DNA from: Deltaproteobacteria bacterium
GTDB lineage: Bacteria; Desulfobacterota; Binatia; UBA9968; JAJDTQ01
Length of the DNA stretch: 51,761 nucleotides
Direction of reading: 5' to 3'
Assembly (NCBI GenBank): GCA_026712905.1
Contig: JAPOPM010000143.1
Coordinates: 1 to 51,761, forward strand
Positions 7,557-16,182 of this stretch are shown one piece after another. The position numbers and the translations under genes are program-made. The notes under the pieces were generated by a model that worked only from the letters and a program-made list of their open reading frames with translations, was not told the DNA's origin and made no database searches. How positions within the stretch are numbered: position 1 is the first letter of the stretch; the number at the start of each line of letters is the position of its first letter.

Positions 7557-9851
7557 ATGATCTTCGTCGTCCTCTCCGGTTTCGTCCTGGCCCTGCTGGC
7601 GCCGACCCTGTATCGGCTGAGCGCGCGTTGGTCGGGTCTTGTCTTCTCGCTCTTTCCCGCGATCCTGGCGCTCTATTTCCTGAGCCACATGGAAGCCGTG
7701 GTGGGCGGGGCGGCGTACCGCGTCACCTATCCCTGGGTGCCGGCCATGGGGCTGGAGCTGTCGTTCAACCTGGACGGCCTCGGCCTCCTGTTCGCCCTGG
7801 CCATCACCGTGGTGGGGACGCTGATCATCACCTACGCCGGCAGCTACCTCCACGGCCACCCGTCGCTGCCGCGCTTCTACCTGTTCATCCTCATGTTCAT
7901 GGCGTCCATGCTGGGCGTCGTGCTGTCCGACAACCTCATCGCGCTGTTCATCTTCTGGGAGCTGACCAGCGTCACCTCCTACTTCCTCATCGGCTTCGAG
8001 CACGACAAGGACACCGCGCGGGCCGCGGCGCTGCAGGCGCTGCTGGTGACCGGCAGCGGCGGCCTCGCCCTCATGGCGGGCGTGCTGCTCATGGGGCAGA
8101 TCGGCGGCAGCTTCGAGATATCGGCCCTGGCCGCGGACAACGCCGCGCTGCAGGGCCACCGGCTCTACCCGCTGGTGCTGGCGCTGGTGTTGGCGGGCGC
8201 GTTCACCAAGTCGGCGCAGGTGCCGTTCCACTTCTGGCTGCCGTCGGCCATGGAGGCGCCCACGCCGGTGAGCGCCTACCTGCACTCGGCCACCATGGTG
8301 AAGGCGGGGGTCTACCTGCTGGCGCGCCTCAGCCCGGTGCTGGGCGGCAGCGACATCTGGCTCTACGTGGTGACGGGCTTCGGCGCCGCCACCATGCTGG
8401 CGAGCGCGTACCAGGCGCTCTACCAGACCGACCTCAAGAAGATCCTGGCCTACTCCACGGTGAGCGTGCTGGGCACTCTCACCATGCTCATCGGCCTGGG
8501 CGACAAGCTGGCCATCAAGGCGGCCATGGTGTTCCTCATGGCCCACGTGCTCTACAAGGCCGCGCTCTTCCTGGTGGCCGGCTCCATCGATCACGAGACC
8601 GGCACCCGCGACGTCCGGCAACTGGGCGGCCTGCGCAAGACCATGCCCATCATCTGCGCCGGCGCGGCGGTGGGCGCTCTGTCCATGGCCGGGCTGCCGC
8701 CGTTCTTCGGCTTCGTCGGCAAGGAGACGCTCTACGAGGCGGTCACCCACGGCAACACGCTGGTGACCGTGGTCGCCGTGCTCACCAGCATGCTGCTGTT
8801 CGCGGTGGCGTGGCTGGCTGGCATCCGTCCGTTCTCGGGGGCGGAGACCCACACGCCGAAGCATCCCCACGATCCGCCCTGGACCATGTGGCTGGGGCCG
8901 GTGTTCCTGGGCTGCCTGAGCGTGCTGTTCGGGCTCATGCCGGCGCTTCCCGAGAAGTTGCTGTCCGCCGCCGCGAGTTCCGTGCTGGCCGAGGAGGTGC
9001 ACATGCACCTGGCCCTGTGGCACGGTTTCAACGTGCTGCTGGCGTTGAGCCTGGTGACCTTCGCCCTGGGCGTGCTGGTCTACTGGCAGATCGAGAACAT
9101 CAAGCGGGTCACCGAGTTCGCTCTCCCCACGGTGCGTCGCGGACCGTCCCACTGGTACGCTCTGTGGCTGCGCTTTCTCAACTGGTCGGCGGTGGGCCAG
9201 ACCCGGGTGCTGCAGAACGGCTACCTGCGGCTCTACCTCGCCACCATCATGACCGTCACCGCGGTGCTGGCCTGGTACACGTTCCTCAGGTACGGAGACG
9301 TCGCCGTGGTGCGGATGGACTGGGGCGACATCGGCGTGCACGAGTGGGTGATAGGGCTGGTGGCGCTGGTGGGCGCCATCGCTACGGTGCGGGCGCAGAC
9401 GTTCCTGCGCGCGGTCATGTCGTTGGGGGTGGTGGGCTACAGCGTGGCGCTGATCTTCGTGCTTTACGGCGCTCCCGACCTGGCCATGACCCAGTTCCTG
9501 ATAGAGACCCTCTCCCTGATCCTGTTCGTGTTCGTGTTCTACTACATGCCCCCGTTCAAGCGGTTCTCATCGCGCGTGGTGATCCTCCGGCACGTCGCCA
9601 TCGGCACCGCCGTGGGGGCGTTCTTCACGCTGCTGGTGCTGGTGGCGACGTCGGTGCAGTGGAACCCCACGATCTCCACCTACTTCTCGGAGAACTCGTA
9701 CCTGATGGGGCAGGGCCGCAACATCGTCAACGTGATCCTGGTGGACTTCCGGGGCTTCGACACGCTGGGTGAGATCACCGTGCTGGCGGTGGCCGGCATC
9801 GGCGTGTACTCGCTCATCCGGTTGCGGCTCGGCAAGGGGAGGGGGTCGTGA
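7557..9851 (+). CDS. mrpA: Mrp-type Na+/H+ antiporter subunit A
   Basis: The product (764 aa) is the large subunit of the Mrp antiporter, homologous to the NuoL subunit of complex I and close to the roughly 800 residues usual for MrpA. The antiporter core carries the conserved membrane charges: Glu135 in [13 protein letters not shown], Lys218 in [14 protein letters not shown], and His243 and Lys249 in the [11 protein letters not shown] motif. The C-terminal quarter matches the MrpA-specific extension with further membrane spans. It starts the seven-gene operon mrpABCDEFG, whose products form one inner-membrane complex exchanging cytoplasmic Na+ for H+. The next gene overlaps by 4 nt, suggesting translational coupling. 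The role is probably sodium and pH homeostasis. Confidence 0.95.
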   Translation: MIFVVLSGFVLALLAPTLYRLSARWSGLVFSLFPAILALYFLSHMEAVVGGAAYRVTYPWVPAMGLELSFNLDGLGLLFALAITVVGTLIITYAGSYLHGHPSLPRFYLFILMFMASMLGVVLSDNLIALFIFWELTSVTSYFLIGFEHDKDTARAAALQALLVTGSGGLALMAGVLLMGQIGGSFEISALAADNAALQGHRLYPLVLALVLAGAFTKSAQVPFHFWLPSAMEAPTPVSAYLHSATMVKAGVYLLARLSPVLGGSDIWLYVVTGFGAATMLASAYQALYQTDLKKILAYSTVSVLGTLTMLIGLGDKLAIKAAMVFLMAHVLYKAALFLVAGSIDHETGTRDVRQLGGLRKTMPIICAGAAVGALSMAGLPPFFGFVGKETLYEAVTHGNTLVTVVAVLTSMLLFAVAWLAGIRPFSGAETHTPKHPHDPPWTMWLGPVFLGCLSVLFGLMPALPEKLLSAAASSVLAEEVHMHLALWHGFNVLLALSLVTFALGVLVYWQIENIKRVTEFALPTVRRGPSHWYALWLRFLNWSAVGQTRVLQNGYLRLYLATIMTVTAVLAWYTFLRYGDVAVVRMDWGDIGVHEWVIGLVALVGAIATVRAQTFLRAVMSLGVVGYSVALIFVLYGAPDLAMTQFLIETLSLILFVFVFYYMPPFKRFSSRVVILRHVAIGTAVGAFFTLLVLVATSVQWNPTISTYFSENSYLMGQGRNIVNVILVDFRGFDTLGEITVLAVAGIGVYSLIRLRLGKGRGS

Positions 9852-10273
9852 ACTCGCTGATTCTCAGGACGGCCAGCCGGTTCCTGCTGATCCTGCTGTT
9901 CCAGTTCTCCATCTTCCTGCTGCTGCGGGGACACAACGATCCCGGCGGCGGCTTTGTCGGCGGACTGGTGCTGGCGGCGGCGCTGACGCTTTACGCCATC
10001 GCCTACGACGTGCGCACCATGCGCCGCTTCCTGCCGTGCCGGGCCCAGACCATCATCGCCTGGGGGCTTCTCGTCGCGGCCCTGAGCGGCGTTTTTTCCT
10101 TGTTCAAGGGGCAGCCGTTCATGACCGGTCAATGGACCCATGTCTACATCTTCGGCCTGGACCTCCACCTGGGCACGCCGTTGCTGTTCGACATCGGCGT
10201 CTACCTGACCGTGGTGGGCGTGGTGCTCATCGTCATCATCAGCCTGGCGGAGGAAGTGGAGGAGGACGACTGA
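9848..10273 (+). CDS. mrpB: Mrp-type Na+/H+ antiporter subunit B
   Basis: A 141-residue membrane protein with about four hydrophobic spans and the MrpB signature [15 protein letters not shown] near the N-terminus. The GTG start at 9848 overlaps the mrpA stop by 4 nt. Its stop shares one base with the mrpC start. It is an accessory subunit needed for assembly and activity of the antiporter complex. Confidence 0.95.
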   Translation: MNSLILRTASRFLLILLFQFSIFLLLRGHNDPGGGFVGGLVLAAALTLYAIAYDVRTMRRFLPCRAQTIIAWGLLVAALSGVFSLFKGQPFMTGQWTHVYIFGLDLHLGTPLLFDIGVYLTVVGVVLIVIISLAEEVEEDD

Positions 10274-10620
10274 TGGAAGCCCTGCTCGCCATCGTCATCG
10301 GCGTACTCTACGCGTCCGGCGTGTACATGCTCATGCGCCGGAGCATCGTGAAGCTGATTATCGGGCTGGCCCTGCTCGCCCACGGCGCGAGCCTGCTGGT
10401 GTTCACCGCCGCCGGGCTCACGCGCGCGGTGCCGCCGGTGATCCCCTACGGCGAAAAGGCCATCACGGGTGTCGTGGCGGACCCGCTGCCCCAGGCGCTG
10501 ATCCTCACGGCCATCGTCATCAGCTTCGGCGTGCAGGCGTTCGCCATGGTGCTCGCCTACCGTGCGTACCAGACCGTGGGCACGGACGATCTCGACGACA
10601 TGAAGGCAACGGACACGTGA
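10273..10620 (+). CDS. mrpC: Mrp-type Na+/H+ antiporter subunit C
   Basis: A 115-residue, three-span protein homologous to NuoK of complex I. It shows the typical order of a short first span, the [22 protein letters not shown] region and the [17 protein letters not shown] motif that is very characteristic of MrpC. The ATG overlaps the mrpB stop (TGATG), and its own stop overlaps the GTG of mrpD. Confidence 0.95.
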   Translation: MEALLAIVIGVLYASGVYMLMRRSIVKLIIGLALLAHGASLLVFTAAGLTRAVPPVIPYGEKAITGVVADPLPQALILTAIVISFGVQAFAMVLAYRAYQTVGTDDLDDMKATDT

Positions 10621-12116
10621 ACTCGCTGATCGTCCTGCCCATATTGCTCCCGCTGCTGGTGGGCGCGGCATGCGTGGTGGCGTGGCGCTACGTGGCCGCG
10701 CAGCGCATCCTCACCCTGGCGGGCAGCATCGTCTACCTCGCGGTGTCGATCGTCCTGCTCGAACGCGTGGCCAGCGAGGGCATCCAGGCGGTGCAGAAGG
10801 GCGACTGGGTCGCGCCGTTCGGCATCACCCTCGTGGCGGACATGTTCAGCGCCGTCATGGTGGCCACCACCGGCGTGGTGACGCTGGTCATCGTGGTCTA
10901 CTCGCTGGGCAGCATGGACCGGCAGCGGGAATCCTGGGGCTATTACCCGCTGTTCAACATCCTCATCATGGGCGTGTCCGGCGCCTTCCTGACCGGCGAC
11001 ATCTTCAACCTGTTCGTGTGGTTCGAGGTACTGCTGATCTCGTCCTTCGTGCTGCTGGCCCTGGGCGGCGAGCGCGCGCAGCTCGAGGGCGCCATCAAGT
11101 ACGTCACCCTGAACCTGGTGGCGTCCGCGTTCTTCCTGGCGGCGGTGGGAATTCTCTACGCCATGGCGGGCTCCCTCAATATGGCGGACCTGTCGCTGCG
11201 GCTCGGCAGCGCCGCCGATCCGGGCCTGGTGACGACCCTCGCGGTCCTGTTCCTGGTGGCCTTCGGCATCAAGGGTGCGATCTTCCCGTTGTTCTTCTGG
11301 CTGCCGGCGTCCTACCACACGCCGCCGGTTGCGGTCTCGGCCATCTTCGGCGGCCTGCTCACCAAGGTGGGCGTGTACGCCCTGATCCGGGTGTTCACGC
11401 TGCTGTTCCTCAACAACGTCGACTACACGCATACGATCATCCTCTGGGTCGGCGCCATCACCATGGTGACGGGCGTGCTCGGCGCCGTGGCCCAGTACGA
11501 GTTCCGCCGGCTGCTGTCCTTCCACATCGTGAGCCAGATCGGCTACATGGTCATGGGCCTCGGCTTCTTTACGCCGCTGGCGCTGGCGGGCACGGTGTTC
11601 TTCATCGTCCACAACATCTTCGTCAAGACCAACCTGTTCCTGGTGAGCGGCATTTCGCAGCGCATTCACGGCACCTACGACCTCAAGAAGCTGGGCGGCC
11701 TCTACCGCGCCCACCCGTGGGTGGGCATGCTGTTCCTGCTGTCGGCGTTGTCGCTGGCCGGGGTGCCGCCCCTGTCCGGGTTCTTCGGCAAGCTTGTGCT
11801 GATCAAGGCCGGGCTCGACATCGAGCAGTTCGTGGTGGTGGCCGCGGCCCTGGGGGTGAGCCTGCTGACGCTGTTCTCCATGACCAAGATCTGGGCCGAG
11901 GCGTTCTGGAAGCCGCTGCCGGAAGGGACCGGGACGCATGCGCCGGGGGCGGGCATGGGGCTCATGCTGGGCGGCATCGTCACCCTGGCCGTGCTGGCGG
12001 TGGTGATGGGCGTGGCCGCGGGGCCGTTCTTCGCGCTGGCGCAACAGGCGGGCGAGCAGTTGACCAACCCGGCGCCGTACATCGAGGCGGTGCTCCGGGT
12101 GAGGGGAGGGTCATGA
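10617..12116 (+). CDS. mrpD: Mrp-type Na+/H+ antiporter subunit D
   Basis: This 499-residue protein is the second complex-I-like antiporter subunit, homologous to NuoM and NuoN. Key charged residues are present: Glu137 in [13 protein letters not shown], Lys219 in [13 protein letters not shown] and Lys250 in [14 protein letters not shown]. It has about 14 hydrophobic spans and a normal length for MrpD. The GTG start overlaps the mrpC stop, and the stop overlaps the mrpE ATG (ATGA). Its first 14 coding bases are identical to those of mrpB. Confidence 0.95.
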   Translation: MNSLIVLPILLPLLVGAACVVAWRYVAAQRILTLAGSIVYLAVSIVLLERVASEGIQAVQKGDWVAPFGITLVADMFSAVMVATTGVVTLVIVVYSLGSMDRQRESWGYYPLFNILIMGVSGAFLTGDIFNLFVWFEVLLISSFVLLALGGERAQLEGAIKYVTLNLVASAFFLAAVGILYAMAGSLNMADLSLRLGSAADPGLVTTLAVLFLVAFGIKGAIFPLFFWLPASYHTPPVAVSAIFGGLLTKVGVYALIRVFTLLFLNNVDYTHTIILWVGAITMVTGVLGAVAQYEFRRLLSFHIVSQIGYMVMGLGFFTPLALAGTVFFIVHNIFVKTNLFLVSGISQRIHGTYDLKKLGGLYRAHPWVGMLFLLSALSLAGVPPLSGFFGKLVLIKAGLDIEQFVVVAAALGVSLLTLFSMTKIWAEAFWKPLPEGTGTHAPGAGMGLMLGGIVTLAVLAVVMGVAAGPFFALAQQAGEQLTNPAPYIEAVLRVRGGS

Positions 12117-12586
12117 CCGTCCTCCTGTGGAACATCATGCTGGCGCTGAGCTGGGCGGCGTTGACCGAAGAGGTATCGGCGCTGAACCTCGCCATTGGTT
12201 TCGTCCTCGGTTTTCTCATCCTGTACGCGGTGCGCCGGCTGCTGCGGCCGTCGCGGTACTTCGAGAAGCTGTGGCAGGGACTGCGGCTCGGCTCGCTGTT
12301 CGCCTGGGAGTTGCTGCTGGCCAACCTGCGCATCGCCTACGAGGTGGTGACCCCGTCCCACAACATGAAGCCCGGCGTGGTGGCGATCCCGCTGGACGTG
12401 GAGACCGACGCGGAGATCACCCTGTTGGCGAACCTCATCACCCTGACCCCCGGCACCCTGAGCCTGGACGTGTCGGACGACCGGCGCGTCCTGTACATTC
12501 ACGCCATGTACGTGGACGACGCCGAGGAGCTGCGCCGGTCCATCAAGGACGGTTTCGAGAAGCGCGTCATGGAGTTGCTGCGATGA
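12113..12586 (+). CDS. mrpE: Mrp-type Na+/H+ antiporter subunit E
   Basis: A 157-residue protein with two or three N-terminal membrane spans and a soluble C-terminal domain. The motifs [19 protein letters not shown] and [10 protein letters not shown] are diagnostic for MrpE. It overlaps its neighbours on both sides by 4 nt. Confidence 0.95.
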   Translation: MTVLLWNIMLALSWAALTEEVSALNLAIGFVLGFLILYAVRRLLRPSRYFEKLWQGLRLGSLFAWELLLANLRIAYEVVTPSHNMKPGVVAIPLDVETDAEITLLANLITLTPGTLSLDVSDDRRVLYIHAMYVDDAEELRRSIKDGFEKRVMELLR

Positions 12587-12852
12587 CGACCCTGGCCTTC
12601 GTTCTGCTGGGCGTGCTGAGCCTCGGCATCGTGCTGGCGTTCATCCGCCTCCTGCGCGGTCCCAACATCCCGGACCGGCTGGTGGCGTTGGACCTGCTCA
12701 GCACCGTGGGCGTCGGCATCGCCGCCCTCTATGCCATCGCCTACGACGAGCCGGTGTACCTGGACGTGGCCATCGTGCTGGCGCTGGTGGCGTTCCTGGG
12801 GACCGTGACCTTCTCCCGCTACATCGAGAAATGGGCACACCATGGTGACTGA
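12583..12852 (+). CDS. mrpF: Mrp-type Na+/H+ antiporter subunit F
   Basis: An 89-residue, three-span protein with the MrpF signature RGPNIPDRLVALDLLSTVGV. The ATG at 12583 overlaps the mrpE stop. Its last 11 bases overlap the start of mrpG. Confidence 0.95.
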   Translation: MTTLAFVLLGVLSLGIVLAFIRLLRGPNIPDRLVALDLLSTVGVGIAALYAIAYDEPVYLDVAIVLALVAFLGTVTFSRYIEKWAHHGD

Positions 12853-13189
12853 CATCATCTGCGCCGCGTTCATGATCATCGGCACCGCCTTCATGTTCCT
12901 GGGGTGCCTGGGCATCCTGCGCATGCCGGACCTGCTCACCCGCATGCAGACCGCCACCAAGCCCCCGACCCTGGGCGTGTTCTGCCTGATGGTGTCGGCG
13001 ACGTTCTATTTCCCGGAAATCGGCGTCACCATCCGGGTCCTGGCCATCACGCTGTTCGTCTTCCTCACCGCGCCCGTGTCCGCGCACATGATCGGACGGG
13101 CCGGCTACCAAGTGGGGGTCAAGTTCTGGAAGGGGACGGTCATGGACGAGCTCAAGGACAAGTACCGCGGCACGTCCATCGACTCGTGA
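12842..13189 (+). CDS. mrpG: Mrp-type Na+/H+ antiporter subunit G
   Basis: A 115-residue, three-span protein with the MrpG signature GCLGILRMPDLLTRMQTATK. It is the last gene of the operon. Twenty bases later the convergent cation exchanger gene ends; no clear terminator hairpin is visible between them. Confidence 0.95.
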   Translation: MVTDIICAAFMIIGTAFMFLGCLGILRMPDLLTRMQTATKPPTLGVFCLMVSATFYFPEIGVTIRVLAITLFVFLTAPVSAHMIGRAGYQVGVKFWKGTVMDELKDKYRGTSIDS

Positions 13190-13209
13190 TGGGGGATGCG
13201 CTTGCCGGA

Positions 13210-14151
13210 TCAGACGTTGGCGAGCGGACCGTATTCCATGGCGACATACACGGTGTAGACGGCGAGGCAGAGCACGCCCGCCAAACGTCCAAGCCGCCCG
13301 CGAAACGCCAGCCATGAGATCAGCGCGACGGTCGCGCCCAACATCGTCCAGATGGCGAGGTGGAGCAGATGCGGCGGAACGTCCAGCGGATGGACGGTCG
13401 CCACCAAGCCGCCGATGGCAAGGAGGTTGAAGATGTTGGCGCCCAACACGTTGCCGACGGCTACCTCCGAATGGCCGCGGTAGGCGGAAACCACCGCCGT
13501 GGCGAGCTCCGGCAGCGAGGTGCCGACGGCCACCACCGTCACGCCGATGACCGCCTCCGACACACCCAGCAGGCGCGCGAGCCCGATGGCGCCTTCCACC
13601 AGCAGGTGCGATCCGACGACGACAAAGCCGAGACCGATGGCAAGCGTGCCGACAGTCATCCAGACCGGCCGGTCCGTGGCATCCATTTCTGTCTCCGCCT
13701 CGGGGGGATTGCGCCGGGCCCGGCGGACCGAAATCACGGTGAAGGCGACGAGGCAGGCCAGCAGCAGCACGCCGTCCACCCGGCTCAGACTGCCGGTCAT
13801 CCCGAGCGTGATGAAGAGCGCCGCCACTCCCACGACGACGGCCCCCTCGAAGCGCACCTCGCGCGGGTTGACCGCCATCGGACAGACGCAGGCCGCCGCA
13901 CCGAGGATCAGCAGCAGGTTGCAGATATTGCTGCCGACGATGTTCCCGATGGCGATGCCGGGCGCCCCGCGAACGGCCGCTTCCAGGCTCACCAGCAGCT
14001 CCGGCATGGTGGTGCAATAGGCCACCACGGTGAGCCCGATGACCAGGGGCGAGACGCCCAGGCGCCGCGCAAGCTGCACCGCGCCCCGCAACACGAACTC
14101 CGCCCCGCCCATGAGCAGGACGAAGCCACCGGCCAGTTCGAGATAAATCAT
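13210..14151 (-). CDS. CaCA-family Na+(K+)/Ca2+ exchanger (YrbG-like)
   Basis: A 313-residue inner-membrane cation exchanger with about ten hydrophobic spans. The two inverted alpha repeats are clear: the first has TTMPELLVSL followed by GNIVGSNICNLLLILG, the second has GTSLPELATAV followed by GNVLGANIFNLLAIGG. These acidic motifs bind the exchanged cation. A longer open frame continues upstream through the luciferase-like gene, but the ATG at 14151 begins directly before the first membrane span and is the right start for the family. It converges on the Mrp operon, so a sodium gradient made by one could be used by the other; this is inference. Confidence 0.9.
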   Translation of the reverse strand: MIYLELAGGFVLLMGGAEFVLRGAVQLARRLGVSPLVIGLTVVAYCTTMPELLVSLEAAVRGAPGIAIGNIVGSNICNLLLILGAAACVCPMAVNPREVRFEGAVVVGVAALFITLGMTGSLSRVDGVLLLACLVAFTVISVRRARRNPPEAETEMDATDRPVWMTVGTLAIGLGFVVVGSHLLVEGAIGLARLLGVSEAVIGVTVVAVGTSLPELATAVVSAYRGHSEVAVGNVLGANIFNLLAIGGLVATVHPLDVPPHLLHLAIWTMLGATVALISWLAFRGRLGRLAGVLCLAVYTVYVAMEYGPLANV

Positions 14152-14311
14152 GAGGGTCTTTGGGTCTGTTTCGTAGGATCGGGTGGTTCGAGGTTGAGTT
14201 CGTGAGACCGGGACCGTCCGAGGTTGATCTTCAATAGTCCGATAACCAGCGTGAGTCAAATCCGGGAATCCACCAGGAGAGGGAAGGGGCGCTGGAAGAT
14301 GCACCGTGCCA

Positions 14312-14332
14312 TCTGGTAGTGTCAGTACCAGA
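14312..14332. promoter_or_regulatory. Inverted repeat upstream of the luciferase-like gene
   Basis: The arms TCTGGTA and TACCAGA are perfect 7-bp inverted repeats around a 7-nt centre, 17 nt before the ATG at 14350. This could be an operator or a leader hairpin. Nothing else recognisable lies in 14152-14349. Confidence 0.4.
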
Positions 14333-14349
14333 CGAGGAGACGGAAGGAC

Positions 14350-15270
14350 ATGGGAATCGGTATCGGCATTGGTTTCACCGGATGGCCCTTCGGAGAGCCC
14401 AACCCCGAGGCGTTCTGGAGCACCGTGGACCTGGCGGAAACCCTGGCGATCGACTCGCTGTGGCTGAGCGATCGCGTGGTGTCGGAAACCCTGAGCCTCG
14501 AGCCCGTTGTGGCGCTCTCGTGGGTGGCCGCGCGCACCCGCAAGATGAAGTTCGGCACCAGCGTCATGGCCCTCCCGCTGAGGAACCCCACCGTGCTGGC
14601 CAAGGAACTCGCCACCCTGGACTTCCTGTCGGGCGGACGCCTGTTGCTGGCCGTGGGCCTCGGCCGCGACGACGACACCGAGCTTCAGGCCTGCGGCATT
14701 CACCGCTCCGAGCGCGCCGGCCGCACCGAGGAAATGGTGCACCTCCTGCGCGCGCTGTGGGCCGGGAACAACGTCAGCTTCGAGGGGGAGTACTATCGCC
14801 TCGAGGACGTCTCCATACAACCCAAGCCCGCCCAGGCGGAGCCGCCCATCTGGGTCGGCGGACGGAGCGGCCCCGCCTTCCGCCGCACCGCCCGCCTGGC
14901 CGACGGCTGGCTGGCCTCCCAGATGGTGCCCGCGGAGGTGGAGAGCGCCGTCGCGCGCATCCGCAAACACGCCGCCGACTACGGCCGCCGCATCGACGAC
15001 GACCATTTCGGCGTGCTCTTCAACTACTGCTTCGCCAAGGACTCGGAGGAAGCCGCCCGAATCGCCCGCCCCTACGCCCTGCGCAATCGCACCGACGTGG
15101 AGTTCACCGAAACTTCCGCCCTGGGAACCGCCGACGACATCACCGCCGCCATCCAGCGCTTCATCGACGCCGGCGCCTCCAAGTTCGTCGCCCGCCCCGC
15201 CTGCCCTCCCGCCGCCATCCACGACCAGCTCCGCCGCCTCGGCACGGAGATCATCCCGCGGTTCGCGTAG
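14350..15270 (+). CDS. LLM-class flavin-dependent oxidoreductase (luciferase-like monooxygenase)
   Basis: A 306-residue TIM-barrel protein of the bacterial-luciferase/F420-oxidoreductase family. It shows the family run LAKELATLDFLSGGRLLLAVG, followed by a flavin or F420 binding loop, and PKPAQAEPPIWVGGRSGPAFRRTARLADGW, split around the phosphate-binding segment. The ATG at 14350 is preceded by GGAAGG. It stands alone between a divergent exchanger and a repeat plus toxin-antitoxin locus. Whether it uses FMN or F420, and on which substrate, cannot be told. Confidence 0.85.
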   Translation: MGIGIGIGFTGWPFGEPNPEAFWSTVDLAETLAIDSLWLSDRVVSETLSLEPVVALSWVAARTRKMKFGTSVMALPLRNPTVLAKELATLDFLSGGRLLLAVGLGRDDDTELQACGIHRSERAGRTEEMVHLLRALWAGNNVSFEGEYYRLEDVSIQPKPAQAEPPIWVGGRSGPAFRRTARLADGWLASQMVPAEVESAVARIRKHAADYGRRIDDDHFGVLFNYCFAKDSEEAARIARPYALRNRTDVEFTETSALGTADDITAAIQRFIDAGASKFVARPACPPAAIHDQLRRLGTEIIPRFA

Positions 15271-15364
15271 AGGACCCACAACGCCACGGTTGCACCATCG
15301 GCGCAGAGCGGAGGGTTCCACAAGAACACGGTAGGATCCGGTGTGGGCGGAGAGCTTTCAAATC

Positions 15365-15456
15365 CGTCATTCCCGCGAGACAGGCTGTGTCAACACTCGT
15401 CTGGCAACGACGTACGGGTTACGTCATTCCCGCGGAAGCGGGAATCCAGGGGTGGG
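15365..15456. repeat. REP-like compound repeat
   Basis: A copy of the same two-part unit seen at 5530-5618. The first part (15365-15394) contains GACAGGCTGTGTCAAC and the second (15423-15456) the hairpin CATTCCCGCGGAAGCGGGAA followed by TCCAGGGGTGGGG. It fills most of the gap between the luciferase-like gene and brnA. Confidence 0.85.
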
Positions 15457-15489
15457 GAAGGGGGGTGCCAGAGGAGACGGAAAGGTGGC

Positions 15490-15756
15490 CTACCCGGCGT
15501 CCACCTTTTCGGACAACCATATCTTGATCAGGGACTGATAGGGAACGTCCCGTTTGTTCGCCGCAGTCTTGATCCGCTCGAGCAGGTCTACCGGCAACCT
15601 CAGCGAAATAGCCTTACTCGAGGGTTTCAGATTGGGAAGACGGACGCGCTCCGCTTGGCTCCAGTCCACGTAGTCGGTGGAGTCGTGGCTCTCCCAGAAA
15701 GCACGCTCCGTCGCCTCGCTTTCGAAAGTAGGCACCGTTTTACGCTTCTTGCTCAT
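15490..15756 (-). CDS. brnA: BrnA-type antitoxin (ribbon-helix-helix)
   Basis: An 88-residue protein with an acidic N-terminus (about residues 10-35) and a C-terminal ribbon-helix-helix domain (KAISLRLPVDLLERIKTAA, then YQSLIKIWLSEK). This fits BrnA, which neutralises the BrnT ribonuclease and represses the operon. It is the second gene and overlaps the end of brnT by 17 nt. Toxin first, antitoxin second is the usual brnTA order. Confidence 0.88.
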   Translation of the reverse strand: MSKKRKTVPTFESEATERAFWESHDSTDYVDWSQAERVRLPNLKPSSKAISLRLPVDLLERIKTAANKRDVPYQSLIKIWLSEKVDAG

Positions 15757-16042
15757 AGCGGGCTCGCTCCCTGCGGCTCATATCTCGGGCCGAAATGACC
15801 CGTATCCTTGTGTCATTGTCCCGTAGGGTGAAGGTCACATGGAGCCGTCGCCCCGCGTTTGCCTTTCCCAGCGCGTGAAATCGGATTTCGGTCGCGCTGT
15901 GGCCAACATCCGTAACGACCAGCCACGGTTCGTTGAAAAAGACCTGTTCCGCTTCCGCTTGCTCAACCCCGTGTTTGTCGGTGTTCTTTCGAGCGTTCCC
16001 GTCGTCCCATTGGAAGCCGACGATTCGATTCAAGTCAAGCAT
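15740..16042 (-). CDS. brnT: BrnT-type ribonuclease toxin
   Basis: A 100-residue BrnT toxin (RelE-like ribonuclease fold). It has the N-terminal family motif FQWDDGNARKNTDKHGV with the conserved lysine, asparagine and KHG, a central VFFNEPWLVV, and the C-terminal IRVISARDMSRRERARYE. An in-frame GTG at 16045 is an alternative start; I prefer the ATG at 16042. Neither has a ribosome-binding site, because the predicted transcription start is only about 7 nt upstream, so the mRNA may be nearly leaderless. Local base composition is less GC-rich than the neighbours, consistent with acquisition by transfer. Confidence 0.9.
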   Translation of the reverse strand: MLDLNRIVGFQWDDGNARKNTDKHGVEQAEAEQVFFNEPWLVVTDVGHSATEIRFHALGKANAGRRLHVTFTLRDNDTRIRVISARDMSRRERARYEQEA

Positions 16043-16044
16043 CA

Positions 16045-16083
16045 CGTATATGTTCAGAATATACGATCCGTACCGCGTGTCAA
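16045..16083 (-). promoter_or_regulatory. brnTA promoter with palindromic operator
   Basis: Minus strand: perfect -35 TTGACA (16083-16078), 16-bp spacer, -10 TATTCT (16061-16056). The perfect inverted repeat CGTATAT-n7-ATATACG (16065-16045) covers the -10 box and reaches the start codon. This is an obvious place for BrnA or the BrnTA complex to bind and shut off transcription. Confidence 0.7.
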
Positions 16084-16182
16084 TTGAATACGCGGATCAA
16101 GTCGGGTAGCGTTTGCGGCGGTGACGGTTATGCTCGGCGGCACAGGAACACAGCTGTGTGATGGGTGATCTTGGTGGAACGC

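Noticed and set aside
13210-15321. 703-codon open frame extending the CaCA exchanger upstream through the luciferase-like gene
   Set aside because: The extension is antisense to a recognisable gene; the exchanger domain begins at ATG 14151.
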